A DNA stretch of 64,000 nt from Shinisaurus crocodilurus (GCA_021292165.1 CM037877.1:109181858-109245857), one strand, 5' to 3'; counted from the first letter of the stretch, positions 11,728 to 23,494 are shown. Made by a program: numbers and translations. Notes: generated by a model not told the origin, from the sequence alone.

Positions 11728-11832
11728 GAATTAGGTTGCAATCTTATACTCACCTACCAGGGAGTCAGCCCCATTGAACTTACTTCTTCAGTGGGATTTA
11801 CTTCTGAGTAGTCATGTATAGGATTGTGCTGT
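11728..11832. mobile_element. Short palindromic MITE
   Basis: 'gttgcaatcttatactcacc' and the inverted end 'catgtataggattgtgc' enclose 'gccccattgaactta' and 'cagtgggatttacttctgag'. A second, decayed copy lies at about 11965-12035. Confidence 0.6.
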
Positions 11833-13194
11833 TAGTGTCCTACCCTATTTCTACAGTAGTTGCATTAGGGACTAAGTTACCTCCTTTACTAACATCACAA
11901 TAGTTGGGCAAAAGTAATGTTTTATGTGTTGTGTTCTTCAGACACTATCATGTTTATGATGTTTATGCATGCATGCGTGCCTACTCAGAAGTGCCACTGA
12001 ATTCATGGGTATGTGTGCATAGGTTTGCAGCCTTAGTGCTGGGTTTTCTCCTGTTAGAAGGGTAATTCTGTAATTCCATCCACGAGGTTAGTGCTTCAAA
12101 GTGATATTTGCCAGTGAAGTCCTCTCCTCTCCCTCACCCCAATATATCTACCATTAGGGATTTTGTGACTTTATTTAATATATATTTTAAAACGCACTAT
12201 AGGTTTCATTGCTTTGTTTATGATGCAGAATGACTCTGTCAATTATTGCAAAAAGGGATGTTACCTGTACCACCAATTTTTCCGGTTAGTGTTGTTGTTA
12301 TCTCTGAAACTATCCTCCATGCACTTCTTATAAACAAACATTTCAATTCTTTTCTCTCCTCTCCTATAAATTGTGGAATTTCTGGTTTTGTTTCAGTAGG
12401 CATCCACCAAAGCAGCACCCACACCGGATTCAGGAAGCTGATGACTTTGTTGTAACTAGCAAACAGCTTGGAACAAATCCTGAAAGGGTTTGATAGGAGC
12501 TGCAGGATTACTGTAGCCAATCAGTGTAGAGAGATTTGGTTATTTGCAGCTGTGGCTAATGCATTGTGCATGACATGTATTTTGCATGTATGGCTTTTAA
12601 TGCAAATCCTTCCATTTGGATTGGTTCTGGTTCACTGAGGTGCTTTAATTAGCCGACCAAAGCACAAGGGATTGCAGCAAAGGCTGCAGAATTCATGGGC
12701 GATCTACTCCATTGCAACACTCAGAATGACACTGAGGATTCAGTTCAAGAGAGCTGAAGACACAGCAGTTGGGGGAATGGCTTCAGGGAGCGGGGATATG
12801 TGTTGGCCCTTTCCTTTTCTAAAGCATATTCTTGAGTTGCGTGTAGTACCCACACCCAGTTCAGAAAATAGTTGCAGAAAAGGTAGGGAAGGAGGCAGTT
12901 AATTGTGTCTCCTCCTCCACCTGCTTTATACATCCAGTTGCTGAGTTCATATGGGAACTGTGACCCAACAGGTGTGTCAGGCCTACCACAGTCAGAGACC
13001 GAAGGCCACACACCCATAGGCTGCTCAGTAACTCATTAGGCCTCATTCTTCCTCCCTGGCTGTGCCTTAGCAGTGCCAGGCAGGGAATAAGGAAATGGCA
13101 CCGGTGCCAATGGCACAGTGTCTGGTGGGAAGTGGAAGGAAGGGGGCAAGCAAGCACAGCCTGGCTCTGAGGAGCTTGGGCCTCTGCCCTAGAC

Positions 13195-13432
13195 CAGCGT
13201 GCAGAACCTTAGGCCCAGGGTCTCAATCCGGCCCTCCTGGGATCCCAATACAGCCCTCTGGGGTTTGCCAGATGGCCTTGCCCATTTCCCCAGCCCCTTT
13301 CCCCCCAACAACTGATCGTTTGGTGGTTTCCTGGCTTTTGTGCAGTTCTCCCCTGCCCACATTGTAAAGGACTGAAATACCTCTCTTAACACAACTTTGG
13401 CAGGCGGAATTTGCTTTAACCTGTTTACGGCA
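13195..13432. mobile_element. hAT-like non-autonomous element, partial
   Basis: It shares 'tgatcgtttggtggtttcct' and 'ctgaaatacctctctta' with the copy at 41641. The right end is lost at the junction with the L1 fragment at 13433. Confidence 0.5.
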
Positions 13433-14000
13433 GGCATACTGGGAAAGTGGTGAATGTCCTAGTAAGACTTTTGCACATTGTCTTAAACAGAAAAAGCATC
13501 AAAGTGTTATTTCTGCCATTAAAGATGAGAGTGATATGATACATACTTCCCCAAACATATAAATTCACAATTTAAATTTTTTAAATTCTGATTTGTATAG
13601 TATGGGCAAGGAAATATCAGAGCAAGATATGGAAGTTTTTTTTCTCAACTTAATCTTCCAAGTTTAGATTCCTCACTTGGCTCCCCTGCGTATTGAGGAA
13701 ATTATGAAAGCCATTTTGAATATGAATACTGGGAAAGCACCTGGTCCAGACCGGTTTAAAACACTCTCTAGCCTTTTGGTCCCAAAGCTTCATCATCTTT
13801 ATAATTATATTTTTGAATCGGGTTCTCTTTTGGCATTGTTAATGATGCTAATATTACTGTGTTTCCTAAGCCTGATAAAGATCATACGTATTGTGCTAAT
13901 TATTGACCTATTTCTTCAATTAATGTAGACATTAAAATATTAACAGCAATTTTGTCTAATAGACTGAAAAAAGTTATTAGGTACAACACTTGAGTCGAGG
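13433..14000 (+). pseudogene. L1 ORF2 fragment (start of RT domain)
   Basis: Across frame changes the translation reads ESGECPSKTFAH and VISAIKDESDMIHTSPNI. It then gives the L1 pre-RT/RT block EEIMKAILNMNTGKAPGPD at 13697-13753, followed by PKPDKDHTYCANY and KILTAILSNRLKKVI. These are the conserved thumb-to-RT0/1 motifs of L1 ORF2. Frame changes near 13830 and 13900 and an in-frame stop after CANY kill it. A TA microsatellite follows. Confidence 0.8.
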
Positions 14001-14017
14001 TTATAGTATGGATAAAC

Positions 14018-14042
14018 TATATATATATATATATATATATAT
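14018..14042. repeat. TA dinucleotide microsatellite
   Basis: About 12 TA units directly after the L1 fragment. Confidence 0.9.
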
Positions 14043-14157
14043 GTTTTTAAAATGTGAATTACAGCAAAACAAAACAAAAACCATAAAAAATATGAACAAA
14101 ATACAATTTTCTTACAGTATTTAAAATAAATCACTTACAGTAAAGATGTATGAAGTA

Positions 14158-14413
14158 CAGTAATACCTTGGATTGCAAGTAACTTGGTCTGAGAGCATTT
14201 TGCAAGACAAGCAATTTTTTAAAATAAATTTTGACTTGATAAACAAGCGACGTCTTGCAATACAAGTAGTAGGGATGTAACCACTCGCCTTGAGCGGGCG
14301 TAGCGGGCCGAAATCGGCCCCGCTCACGCCTGCCAGAGACTCGCCTTGATATAAGAGTGTTTTGGATTACAAGCACGGTTCTGGAACGAATTATGCTTGC
14401 AATCCAAGGTATT
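14158..14413. mobile_element. Tc1/mariner pogo-like (Tigger-type) MITE
   Basis: It begins after TA with CAGTAATACCTTGGATTGCA and ends 'tgcttgcaatccaaggtatta'. It carries a GC-rich internal block ('cgggcgtagcgggccgaaat'). The right tip is abutted by a 5S-SINE. Confidence 0.8.
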
Positions 14414-14584
14414 AGATTTCATAGGTCATAAGAGTTGGAAGGAGCCTACAAGGCTATCGAGTCCAACCCCCTGCTCAATGCAGGAAACTAGAGGAGGGGT
14501 CTCCCATCCAAGTAATAACCAGGCTTGACCCTGCTTAGCTTTCCACACTCAGACAAGCTGAGCCAGCGTAAGCCACAGGCCTGT
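14414..14584 (-). mobile_element. 5S rRNA-derived SINE with CR1 tail, copy 2
   Basis: This is the reverse complement of the same structure: CR1 tail first ('agagttggaaggagcc'), then 'ggtctcccatccaagtaat' and 'gaccctgcttagctttcc', ending 'gccacaggcctgt'. It directly abuts the right end of the pogo-like MITE at 14158. Confidence 0.85.
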
Positions 14585-14589
14585 ACTTG

Positions 14590-15355
14590 TCATATACTGT
14601 ATATATCCATAAGTATCAATAAGTACATAGTAAAACAACTATCTGTAAAGACAGTTATGCATACACTTCAGAAAAAGCAGACCAAATATCGATGTATTTA
14701 TCCATCTGCAGGTGGTGTCTAAATACCACCCGCTCAAATGTTGAAAGCGTTATTAGGTCCTCAATCCATTGTGTTATAGGAGGTGAGCATTTATTTCCCA
14801 GTGTTGTAATATCAGTCTTTTAGCTGTCAAGAGGGTGAGGGAAATCCACATGCATTGTCCTTGTGATAAATTCCATACAGCAGGTATATAATTTAAAAGA
14901 ATGTGTGCATCGGTAAATATTAAAGAGCATTCTAATACTAGATTTATCTGTACCATGACCTCTACCCAAAAAGAAGCAACGACTGGGCATTGCCAAAACA
15001 TATGGGTAAACGAAGCATTCACAGTACACCTCCAACAGTTAGCTGACTTAGACAAACCCTTATTAAAAAGATGTTGTAGTGTCCAATAAACACGAAATAA
15101 ATGTTTTTGCTGAATAAGATGTAACCTAAGATCCATAGACCCTTCTGACACAGACACAAAAATAATGTTCCATTGATTAGGCAACATGAGACCATCTAAT
15201 TCCCTATTCCATTCATCTTTACGACTCTGTGTATCATACTTATTCACTGATAATAAGTATTTATAAACATGAATCATAGGTCAATATAACTGCTTAGCCT
15301 CAATCAATGCATCCAAAAGAGAAGGAGGCTGTGAAGCTGTAAAAGCGGCCAGCAG
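14590..15355 (-). pseudogene. L1 ORF2 C-terminal fragment
   Basis: On the minus strand a 167-codon stretch (15277-14774) stays open. It shows KYDTQSRKDEWNRELDG and then the L1 C-terminal cysteine block: CWRC followed by FTHMFWQCP and FWVEV, ending LTAKRLILQHWE. This is the conserved zinc-knuckle-like tail of L1 ORF2, after the RT. Upstream and downstream parts are decayed. The divergence from the other L1 pieces suggests a different L1 lineage. Confidence 0.78.
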
Positions 15356-15362
15356 GGGGTTT

Positions 15363-15506
15363 ATAGATTCATCGATCATAGAGTTGGAAGGGGCCTACAA
15401 GGCCATCGAGTCCAACTCCCTGCTCAATGCAGGAAACTAGAGGAGGGGTCTCCCATCCAACTAATAACCAGGCTTGACCCTGCTTAGCTTTCCACACTCA
15501 GACAAG
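15363..15506 (-). mobile_element. 5S rRNA-derived SINE, copy 3, 5'-truncated
   Basis: The tail and promoter blocks are present ('ggtctcccatccaactaat', 'gaccctgcttagctttcc'). It stops at 'cagacaag', so about 20 bp of the head are missing. A short plus-strand CR1 tail (15507-15546, 'ggactagatgacctcc') follows directly. Confidence 0.82.
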
Positions 15507-16269
15507 TGGACTAGATGACCTCCGAGATACCTTCCAACTCTATTCTAGCTGGATTTGCATATTGTAGCTACCAGACTTTCTTGTACTTTCTCACAGTAGT
15601 AATATTAATAGTTTTATATTAGTACCAACTACTCCCCATTCAGTTGTGCCCCCAATCAGGCTTCCTTTGCCCCATTAATAGCATCTGTCATATACAATTA
15701 GTGACATGCAATTTTTGCTGCTGCTTAACTGAGAAGCATTAGTAGCATTCTTTTCCCATATGATGTTTTTCCCCCCTAATCTCACTACTATTTACAAGGT
15801 TCTGTGTGCTTTGCACTGGCAAAATTAAATTATGTGCTAAGAATTTAGTCATTTTAGCACAGAATTCAATTTTGCCAGTTTCTGTGCTAAGAAGACTGAA
15901 TTCTGTAACCTTTATAATTATGCAAATAAGAAAAATAATTTGCAGTGCTTTGTCCTGCTGCTTTCACTACTTTGCATAATGTACGCTGGCTCAGTTAGTT
16001 ATGCGGAGGGCAATGAGTGATGCACAGTGGCTAAAACCCCATCCCAGCCACTGGAGATCTTGCTCTGCCAGCTGTTTGACTTCTAAGATTTTAGCAAGCA
16101 CAACCCAAATGTTTTCAATCATATCTCTGAAGTCATAAGGGCTGGAAATTTGCTTTTTAAAAGAAAATTTAAAAAATAAAGTTGATTTTCTATGCCAAAT
16201 GCTGTATTTTGCACTTTTTCTGTGCTTCCACAAAGTTGCAACATACATACAACTCAAGCTATTCATCTT

Positions 16270-16507
16270 GAACATAAGAAGAGCCATGTTGGATCAGACC
16301 AACGGTCCATCTATTCCAACATTCTGTTCCCACAGTGGCCAGCCCGCTGCCCACAGGAAACCCACAAGCAGGACATGAGTGCAACAGCGCCTCCTGCCCA
16401 TGTTCCCCAGCAACTGGCGTACATAGGCATACTACCTCTGATACTGGAGGTAGCATATAGCCATTAAGACTAGTACCATTGGTAGCCTTATCCTCCATGA
16501 ATGTGTT
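16270..16507 (-). mobile_element. CR1/L3-type LINE tail, segment 1 of 3, minus strand
   Basis: Reversed CR1/L3 3' end from 'aacataagaagagcc' to 'ccatgaatgtgtt'. The LINE sequence is interrupted here by an LTR and resumes at 17428 with 'gtgtccaatccctc', which continues the same consensus. Confidence 0.8.
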
Positions 16508-17427
16508 TGTGGAGGAAGGGGGGGGCTGGCTGACCCGCCACACCCCCACCCTTTCCTACCCCAAAGGACCCAAGACCCCCAGAGATCTCAAGGTACCAGA
16601 CTGCCAGCTTCTGCTGTCTGCAATCCTACTTGAATCTCTGTTCAGGGACTTGCCTTTCTGACTGTAACCTGGATTTAGTTGCTGGAACCACAGAGCAATC
16701 CACAAACACCATGTGGGGTAAAAAACAAGAAGGTTTATTTCAGGTAGCATTTTACAACAAGAATGGGGAAATGAGAGAAGCACACAAAATAGAGAGAGAC
16801 ACTTTGGTACAAAGTAATAGAGCTGCAAAAATAACAAAACCTGATTCTTTATATCTCCCAGGCACACACTCTGTTACCTGGGGGTCAGTTCTCTTCAGGG
16901 TTTGATCCAGCACAGCCTTGCCGCCTGGGGGGACTACTTCACCTACCCGAAGGTCCGAGATGGGTAGCCCTCCACAAGGCTTGCCTTTACCAAAGCCCTC
17001 ATTCAGCTAATTTCACCAGGAGCTACCTGGGGTCGGATCCTGAGGCCACCCGAAGGCTTGGGCCTCTGCTTGGCTTGCCGCCATTGCTCCAACAGCAACC
17101 ATGCGATGACCCAAAGACAAAGAAACAAAGGCTACACTTTGGGAATATACCTTTTCCCCCTCCCCCCCTTCCTGTAGCTCCGCTGCCTCCAGCCAATCAG
17201 GATGAACTTCACCTGGCCAGGCAGGGAGGGGAACTCATGACTCATGACATTTGCATCTGAAAAGCCGTAGACCGGACTTTCAGGCGCCATGTCCCATCCG
17301 ATACTTTATGCACATTTCGCCTCCTCCCAGCCTTACTTGGTTTACACATGAGGAGGCGTGTGCGTGTGTGTGTGTGCAGGCGTGTGAGTGTGTGTGTAGG
17401 AACCCTCAGAGGCTCTTTTTCTCCACA
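16508..17427 (-). mobile_element. Solo LTR (ERV-type), minus strand
   Basis: This 920-bp segment, read on the minus strand, starts TGTGGAG and ends CTCCACA. It is homologous along its whole length to the plus-strand copy at 17690-18600. The flanks are GTGTT and GTGTC, a 5-bp target duplication with one mismatch. It interrupts the CR1 tail. Family is unknown; an endogenous-retrovirus LTR is suggested by length, TATA-like and AATAAA motifs. No internal coding sequence accompanies it. Confidence 0.75.
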
Positions 17428-17507
17428 GTGTCCAATCCCTCTTTAAAGCAGTCCAAATTGGTGGCGATCTTGTGGAAGTGAATTCCTAGTTTAACTATGC
17501 GCTATCT
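17428..17507 (-). mobile_element. CR1/L3-type LINE tail, segment 2 of 3, minus strand
   Basis: This is the continuation of segment 1 ('ctctttaaagcagtccaaattggtgg...gtggaagtgaattcc'). It is interrupted at about 17508 by an L1 insertion inside 'actatgcgctatct', and the LINE resumes at 18861 with 'catatgcgctgtct'. Confidence 0.75.
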
Positions 17508-17689
17508 TCAAACTTATTAACAGCAGCAAGGTTAATGATAGCTAGGAAATAGAAAATGCCGCAAGATTATCAATTGAATGATTGGTATAAGGAGGTTTGG
17601 GATATAGCTATAAATGTTGAGTTAACTTGTAATATTAAAGTAAAAGGGGGAATGTTAAAGCGTAATGATTTTAAAAATATATGAGGAGT

Positions 17690-17722
17690 TGTGAAGAAAA
17701 GAGCCTTTGGGGGTTCCTACAT

Positions 17723-17761
<39 letters not shown>

Positions 17762-18600
17762 CATGTGTGAACCGGCTAAAGGCTGGGGGGGGGGGCGAAG
17801 TGTGCATAGTTCCTCTGGATGGCGCCTGAAAGTCCTGAAAAGCCGGAGACCCGGCTTTCAAATGCAAATGTAGTTCAGGCCCAGTGAGTCATGAGTCCCC
17901 CTCCCCTGCCTGGCCAGGGGAAGTTCATCCTGATTGGCTAAAAGCAGCAAAGCTACAGAAAGGAGGAGGGGAGGGGGGAAAAGGTATATTTCCCAAAGTG
18001 TGAGTTTTGGTCTTTGTCTTTGTTCGTCGCGTGGTTGCTGGCTGTGGAGCAATGGCAGCAAGCCAAGCAGAGGTCCAAGCCCTTGGGCGGCCTCAGGATC
18101 CGATCCCAGGTAGCTCCTGGTGAAATTAGCTGAATGAGGGCTACCCATCTCGGATCTTCGGGTAGGTGTTTAGTCTCCCCGGGCGGCAAGGCTGTGCTGG
18201 ACCCAACCCTGAAGAGAACTGACCCCCAGGTAACTAGTTGTGTGCCTGGGAGATATAAGGAATCAGTAGGTTTTGTTATTTTGCAGCTCTATTACTTTGT
18301 ACCAAAGCGTCTCTCTCATTTTTGTGTCCTTCCCTCATTTCCCTATTCTTGTTGTAAAATGCTACCTGAATAAACCTTCTTTTTGGTTTTTTACCCCACA
18401 TGGTGTTTGTGGATGCTCTGTGGCTTCAGCAACTAAATCCAGGTTACAGTCAAAAAGGCAAGTCCCTGAACAGAGATTCAAGTAGGATTGCAGACAGCTG
18501 AGGCTGGCAATCTGGTACCTTGAGATCTCTGGGGGTCTTGGGTCCTTTGGGTAGGAAAGGGTGGGTGGTGGCGGGCCAGCCAGCCCCCCCTTCCTCCATA
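17690..18600 (+). mobile_element. Solo LTR (ERV-type), plus strand, same family
   Basis: This 911-bp segment starts TGTGAAG and ends CTCCATA (the expected CA mutated to TA). It is flanked by a perfect 5-bp duplication, GGAGT (17685-17689, 18601-18605). It contains a CA microsatellite, a TATA-like GATATAA at 18252-18258 and AATAAA at 18369-18374. It lies inside the L1. It is an independent insertion from its inverted neighbour because each copy has its own target duplication. Confidence 0.78.
17724..17758. repeat. CA microsatellite inside the plus-strand LTR
   Basis: About 17 CA units. The inverted LTR copy has a broken GT tract at the corresponding place (17362-17398), so the tract is ancestral to the family. 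Confidence 0.92.
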
Positions 18601-18860
18601 GGAGTATTTATAGATTTTGTTTTAGTAAGAGGGAAAGGGGATATACCTTCTCATGATTTACTACAATTTTGGTATATGAATTAGAATGGTTAAGTTAATG
18701 AAAAGAAGTATACTAGTTGGTTCCGGCGGGGGGGGGGCACACACTGGGGTAATTAATGGTTTGTATTTTTGTTTTTGTAAGATTAATGTATATGTATTGT
18801 ACTGTATGTTATAAATTTTAAAATCCTAAATAAAAAAACAATAAAATTAAATTTAAAAAA

Positions 18861-19020
18861 CATATGCGCTGTCTGAAGAAGCACTTCCTTTTATCTGTCC
18901 TGAATCTTCTACTGGTCAGCTTCATGGGATGACCCTGGGTTCTAGTATTATGAGAGAGGGAGAAAAATGTCTCCCTAACCATTTTCTCCCTCTCTCATAA
19001 TACTACAACCTGGGGTTCTA
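18861..19020 (-). mobile_element. CR1/L3-type LINE tail, segment 3 of 3, with local fold-back
   Basis: It continues the CR1 piece ('gaagaagcacttcctttt' through 'cttcatgggatgac'). The end is rearranged: the arm around 18948-18970 (tattatgagagagggagaaaa) recurs inverted at about 18981-19004, forming a fold-back that the parent consensus lacks. Confidence 0.65.
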
Positions 19021-20758
19021 TCCACTTGAATTCGGCGCACATATGTATACACAAAATGAATAAATATTTGCTAAATTAGAGTTCATTTTATTCTTAAAAA
19101 AAAAAAGTAATTTAGGGACAGCAGAGGGGTATGACATGACAAACTATAGGGTGCCTGCTTTCATGTGTAAGTTCATCAAAGAAAATGCTCCGTTACGGTA
19201 AAATGTCATCATTGTGCCTCTGTTGCTGTGTAGCTGGTATAAATTGCACATGGAGCTGCCACTGTTTGCTTTTGTTTGGTTTTTGCTTATGATGATGATA
19301 CTTACAAGGAATAAAATGAACTGCTGGTAATAATTTAATGTCGCCTTAAAATCATATCCAGCAGATGTTGTGTAAAGGGACAGAGGGGAGAAAAAGCTTA
19401 GTGTAGCTATTCTGCTATGAGCTGCTGAGGTGGGCTCATCTTCAGCAATAGCCGGAATGAGACTGCAGTCCTCTCTTCAGTTTCATAATGCTGAGAATGC
19501 TTCCATTTACATCACCGTGTGCAATGCAGGGCAACCAAGCTGCTGCCGCCAGGAAATTTGAAACTATTCTGATTCCAGTTGACTTAGAACGGCAGCAATT
19601 GAATTAAGCCTGTTTTCTTATTAGATAAACTGATGATCTGTGTGTTTTCATTGACCAATGGGTAACTGCTGGAGCTACAGTAATCTCTGTGAGTAGTCAG
19701 CCTCTGTTCAACAAAATTATAATCTATTTGTTCAGTGAGATGATAGGGTTTTATAGACACACGCACGCACGTACCCTCAACATGTGTGTAAAATAGTAGT
19801 CCTCTCATTTCCTAGATTTGTGATGTGTTTTACTTCCTAGACTAGTGTTGATTATTCCACCACCGGGCTGCCTGTGGTAGTTTTTTAATATATATATTTT
19901 AACTGATTGGATCTTTATGTGTAAGATGGAGCATATCTATATATTCCGGTGCTCCATTAAGTTATGGATTCTTAAAAGCACCAGTCATCAGGAAGACACC
20001 AGCTGCTTCCGGGCTATATTTGCTTCAGCGGTTCAGCTTTCTCATGCTGTCGTATGCCTCAAGGCATTAATGTGTTGTTTATCAAAAGAAACAAAACTTA
20101 AATGGGGGGAAAACATAGCAAAATGGTTACCTGAGGGGGTGGGTGTATGTGGAGAATTTATCCAGTTCCTTTTCAGTGTGTATGATTTTTCTGCTTCTCT
20201 TCAATGGAGCAGGTCCTAAAATTTGCTGCTCCTTTTCTAGTGTTGCTTGTGAGGCAGTTATATTGGGTTATGTGCGTGTGGTGGGGAGGACAGATTGAGC
20301 GATATGCCGATATGCCCGTTGCTTTAACAAGACATGATGCTGTGTGGCTTGATGGGAATGAGGGAGGAGTTTCCCTTAAAGGGCTTGAAGCTCTTTAAAG
20401 CTTTGCTACCTGAGCAGGGTGATGCACAAGCCACTTTGGCGGTAGCAAGGGAATTTTAAAGCAGAGAGTGGTTCTTATCAGTGGCTGGCTAGAATAATAA
20501 CATTGCTGTGAGGCTGGCTGGCTGTACAAGAGCACAATGAAGCCTGATCTCAGCAGTGTAGCTTTGATTCTATGCTAAATGCAAGTGAAATTGGACATTG
20601 ATAGTGAGATTGCGTTTGCTCTTTGTTTCCGATTAACAAATGGTAAACTGTTGGATCCTTAATTTAAGCTAAAGCCATGCCACTGCTTGGCATTAAATAA
20701 TAATAACGCTTAACGATTAAAAGCATTGTACTTTTGAGTGTTCTAAGTGCTTTGCATT

Positions 20759-21055
20759 GACCTGGTTTGCACATTACAGTGGCAAATCATGGGTTGTTTA
20801 ACGCATGATTTGCTGCGCCATGTGCCTGGTGCATGCTGCTTCTGCTTTGCATACTCAGCCTCGGATCACCCCGACTGGAGGTTGATTTGTGATGTGCGAA
20901 CCGAGACACTATGGGTTAATCATGGGTTAAACAACCCACAGCTACCCTAAGAACTAATTGATTATGCAAAGTGGAAACGGCATGTACCGGGCACATGCTG
21001 CGGCAAATTGTGGGCTAATTAACCCACAATTTGTTGACATTATGTGAGAACAGGG
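20759..21055. mobile_element. Long fold-back element, CCTGGTT-type ends
   Basis: Ends 'acctggtttgcacattac' and 'gacattatgtgagaacaggg' are inverted. Internal 'caaatcatgggttgttta' recurs inverted as 'taattaacccacaatttg'. Confidence 0.65.
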
Positions 21056-21079
21056 CCATTCAGTTGAAATTAGGGACTT

Positions 21080-21175
21080 GTGACCACAGGACTACAACTC
21101 CCATAAGCCACAGCCAGCATAAGCAGTGGTCAGGGATTATGGGAATTGTAGTAAAAAAACCAGGAGGACACCAGA
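21080..21175. mobile_element. Fold-back MITE, short copy
   Basis: Inverted 'ggactacaactcccataa' and 'ttatgggaattgtagt' form a hairpin around 'cagccagcataagcagtggt'. Confidence 0.6.
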
Positions 21176-22605
21176 CTTCTTTTAGCTTGAGAGAGGAAAC
21201 AACAGCATCTTCCTTCAGACCATTGACTATCACAGCTGAACTACGATTGGCAACTTTCTTTTTTCCCTTCACTGGCCCTGATCTTGTGCTAGTAGAGAAT
21301 AGCCTGACATGAGTTTTAGCTGGTGAGACTTTTCCAGAAATAGAGAGAAAGTGATGGGAAAAGATTTGTATCCCTAATTTTGGGTTGGGTAGGGATCCTC
21401 CAGGATTCTGTTCCGGCTGCGTTTTGAAGTGAACCAACCTGACCTGTACCTCTCAGATGAAGGTGCGGATCAGAATGCAGTTATCCTTCAGATTTCACAT
21501 GTCTCCAAATTTTGTGAGACCCACTGGTGGTCCTTGGCCAACAGCTTGAGAAACACTGCCATAGGGGAATAACAAGAGCCTTCCCTTCGGTGTGTATGTA
21601 GTTCATTCTAGGGAATGGGAGACCTGTGTGTGCCTCTCATATCACTCTGTGCAAATTACTTGTGCTTCAGAGCACAAGGAACTTGTGTTGAGGCAAGAGG
21701 GAGGCCTAGATGTGAGGCGTGTGCTACGCTGGCCTTTCAGTAATGGCTGCGTATTCCAATGCACTGAAGGAGGAAAACAGGTCTTTGTTGTGTACTCACT
21801 GGGACACCTCTGCATAGAGGAAAAGATTGTGCTCAGTGCACCTTAAAATAGCAAGGTAAGCCTAGGTTGGACAAGGAAGCACATAATTACTCAGGTTCAC
21901 ATATAATTTCACCCCACCCTATTGCTGTGTGTTTTTATTCTCCCCCTGCATCCATGTCTCCTCCTCCCTACCCCATGATTTCAGAACGTATATCTCCTGC
22001 CAATATTTATTTGAAGCCCTTGACAAGTTTCAAGCAGAAGGCTCTCTTTAGGGGAATAAATATTGTAGAGAGAGCATTTTTTTTACCAGAATCTGCATGC
22101 CTCAAGAATAACGCTGTGAAATGTACCTTTAGCTGAGGTTACCCGTTTATGCCTTTCCCCATTTCCTTGCAGTGGAAGGCCTAGCTACTGTGTTGCAGAT
22201 ACAGTATGACTTTTTTTTTTTTTAAATTGAAAGTGAAAATTAAACAGTGGTAGGATGCAAAATTGTATGAACGGACAGGTGGCCATTGTCTCATCCTAGA
22301 TGCTTGTGTCAATATGACCTCCCCTTGAAGCGTTCCCTAAGCAACCATTGTTTCATTGTCCTGTAAGAGCTATTCAACACAGGGCCCTGCGATAAACTAA
22401 AGAAAGCTGTGTGTCAATGGGGTGCCAGTCAGCAAAGAGAGCCGAACAGACAGTGGCTAGGATACTTAGCTAGGAACCAGGATGTCACTGCTTTAAAGTT
22501 GCCTTCTGCTATGACTTCACTAGGGCCTCGTTTTCAGGGCTCAACTACACTTTAAGTTAAAGACATAGCTAGCCATAATGTATTTTTTATCAGTTGGGGG
22601 GAAGT

Positions 22606-22785
22606 TTAATACTTCCCTCCCCAGCCCCGCTTTTACTGGTAATTGCCCCCTCAGCGTGGCTACAGGACTTAAGAAAAAAATTCCTCATTGGCACCAATTG
22701 GGGCTTTTTTCCTAAGCCCCACAGCCATGCTGAGGGGCAGTTACCAGTAAAATCAGGGCTGGGGAGGGATGTATTAACCCACTCC
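22606..22785. mobile_element. Fold-back element, about 180 bp
   Basis: The left arm 'cctccccagccccgctttta' followed by 'ctggtaattgccccctcagc' is matched by the inverted right arm 'gctgaggggcagttaccag' and 'taaaatcagggctggggagg'. Confidence 0.75.
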
Positions 22786-23494
22786 CCTCCCCTCCACACA
22801 AACTGTCCCTCGCAAACTGTTAAAAAAAGAAAGAAGAAGAGGTAGCTGCTAGCTGTGTAACATGTAGCTATGCCCTCACAGGAATGGTGAACCTGTATTT
22901 AGGTTGTATGCTCCAGATTGCGGGTTGGGGCATCTATGGGTGAATAAATACTCATCCTACAATAAATAAATAAATAAATTCCTGCACATTAAAAAAAAAT
23001 AATAGATATCAAGTGTGGCTAGATTAGAACTGTTCTCCCTGAAACTGACTCCCTGAAGCTGCTTCCCTCAGCTGCAAAGTTCCAGACTGCTGTTCTGTGA
23101 GGGGGGGGAAGTGTCTAGAACCCTCGGGGTGTGTGTGTTGATGGTGGGAAGCTGCATGTTGTAGCAGGGCGTCTTGGGGCAGTTTTACGAGAAAAGCATC
23201 TGGTAGAAGATGGTACTTTCTGAATGTGGCTTAGCATTAGGGCAGGCAAAGTCTTCACCCCGTTCCCATCGCAGAGCAGGAGCTTACCTCTGAGGTTGAT
23301 CTGGGCCTCAGAGGTTGTAGGACAAGATCCAGAGTGACCATTCCTCTCCCACTTGGGGAAGGTGCAGAGTCAATGGTGAACAACATTTTTGTCAGGCTAT
23401 CCAGGCCAGGCAAAATATGTGGACCCCTCCTTAAAGGATTGCTGTATGGATTATTGAGATAATGTTGCACTTTGAACACTCAAGAAGCATTATG

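Larger units (their letters stand above)
17508..18860 (+). mobile_element. 5'-truncated L1 insertion, split by an LTR
   Basis: The left part (17508-17689) reads in frame as an L1 ORF2 C-terminal segment (WYKEVWDIAINVEL, then KGGMLKRNDFKNI). The right part (18601-18860) continues with FIDFV and a 3' UTR ending in an A-rich tail. It is flanked by a target duplication of about 13 bp (tatgcgct-tct, one mismatch) at about 17494-17507 and 18862-18874. It sits in the minus-strand CR1 tail. Confidence 0.75.

Noticed and set aside
16508..18600. The inverted LTR pair as the two ends of one provirus
   Set aside because: LTRs of one provirus are direct repeats. These are inverted, have separate target duplications and enclose CR1 and L1 sequence.
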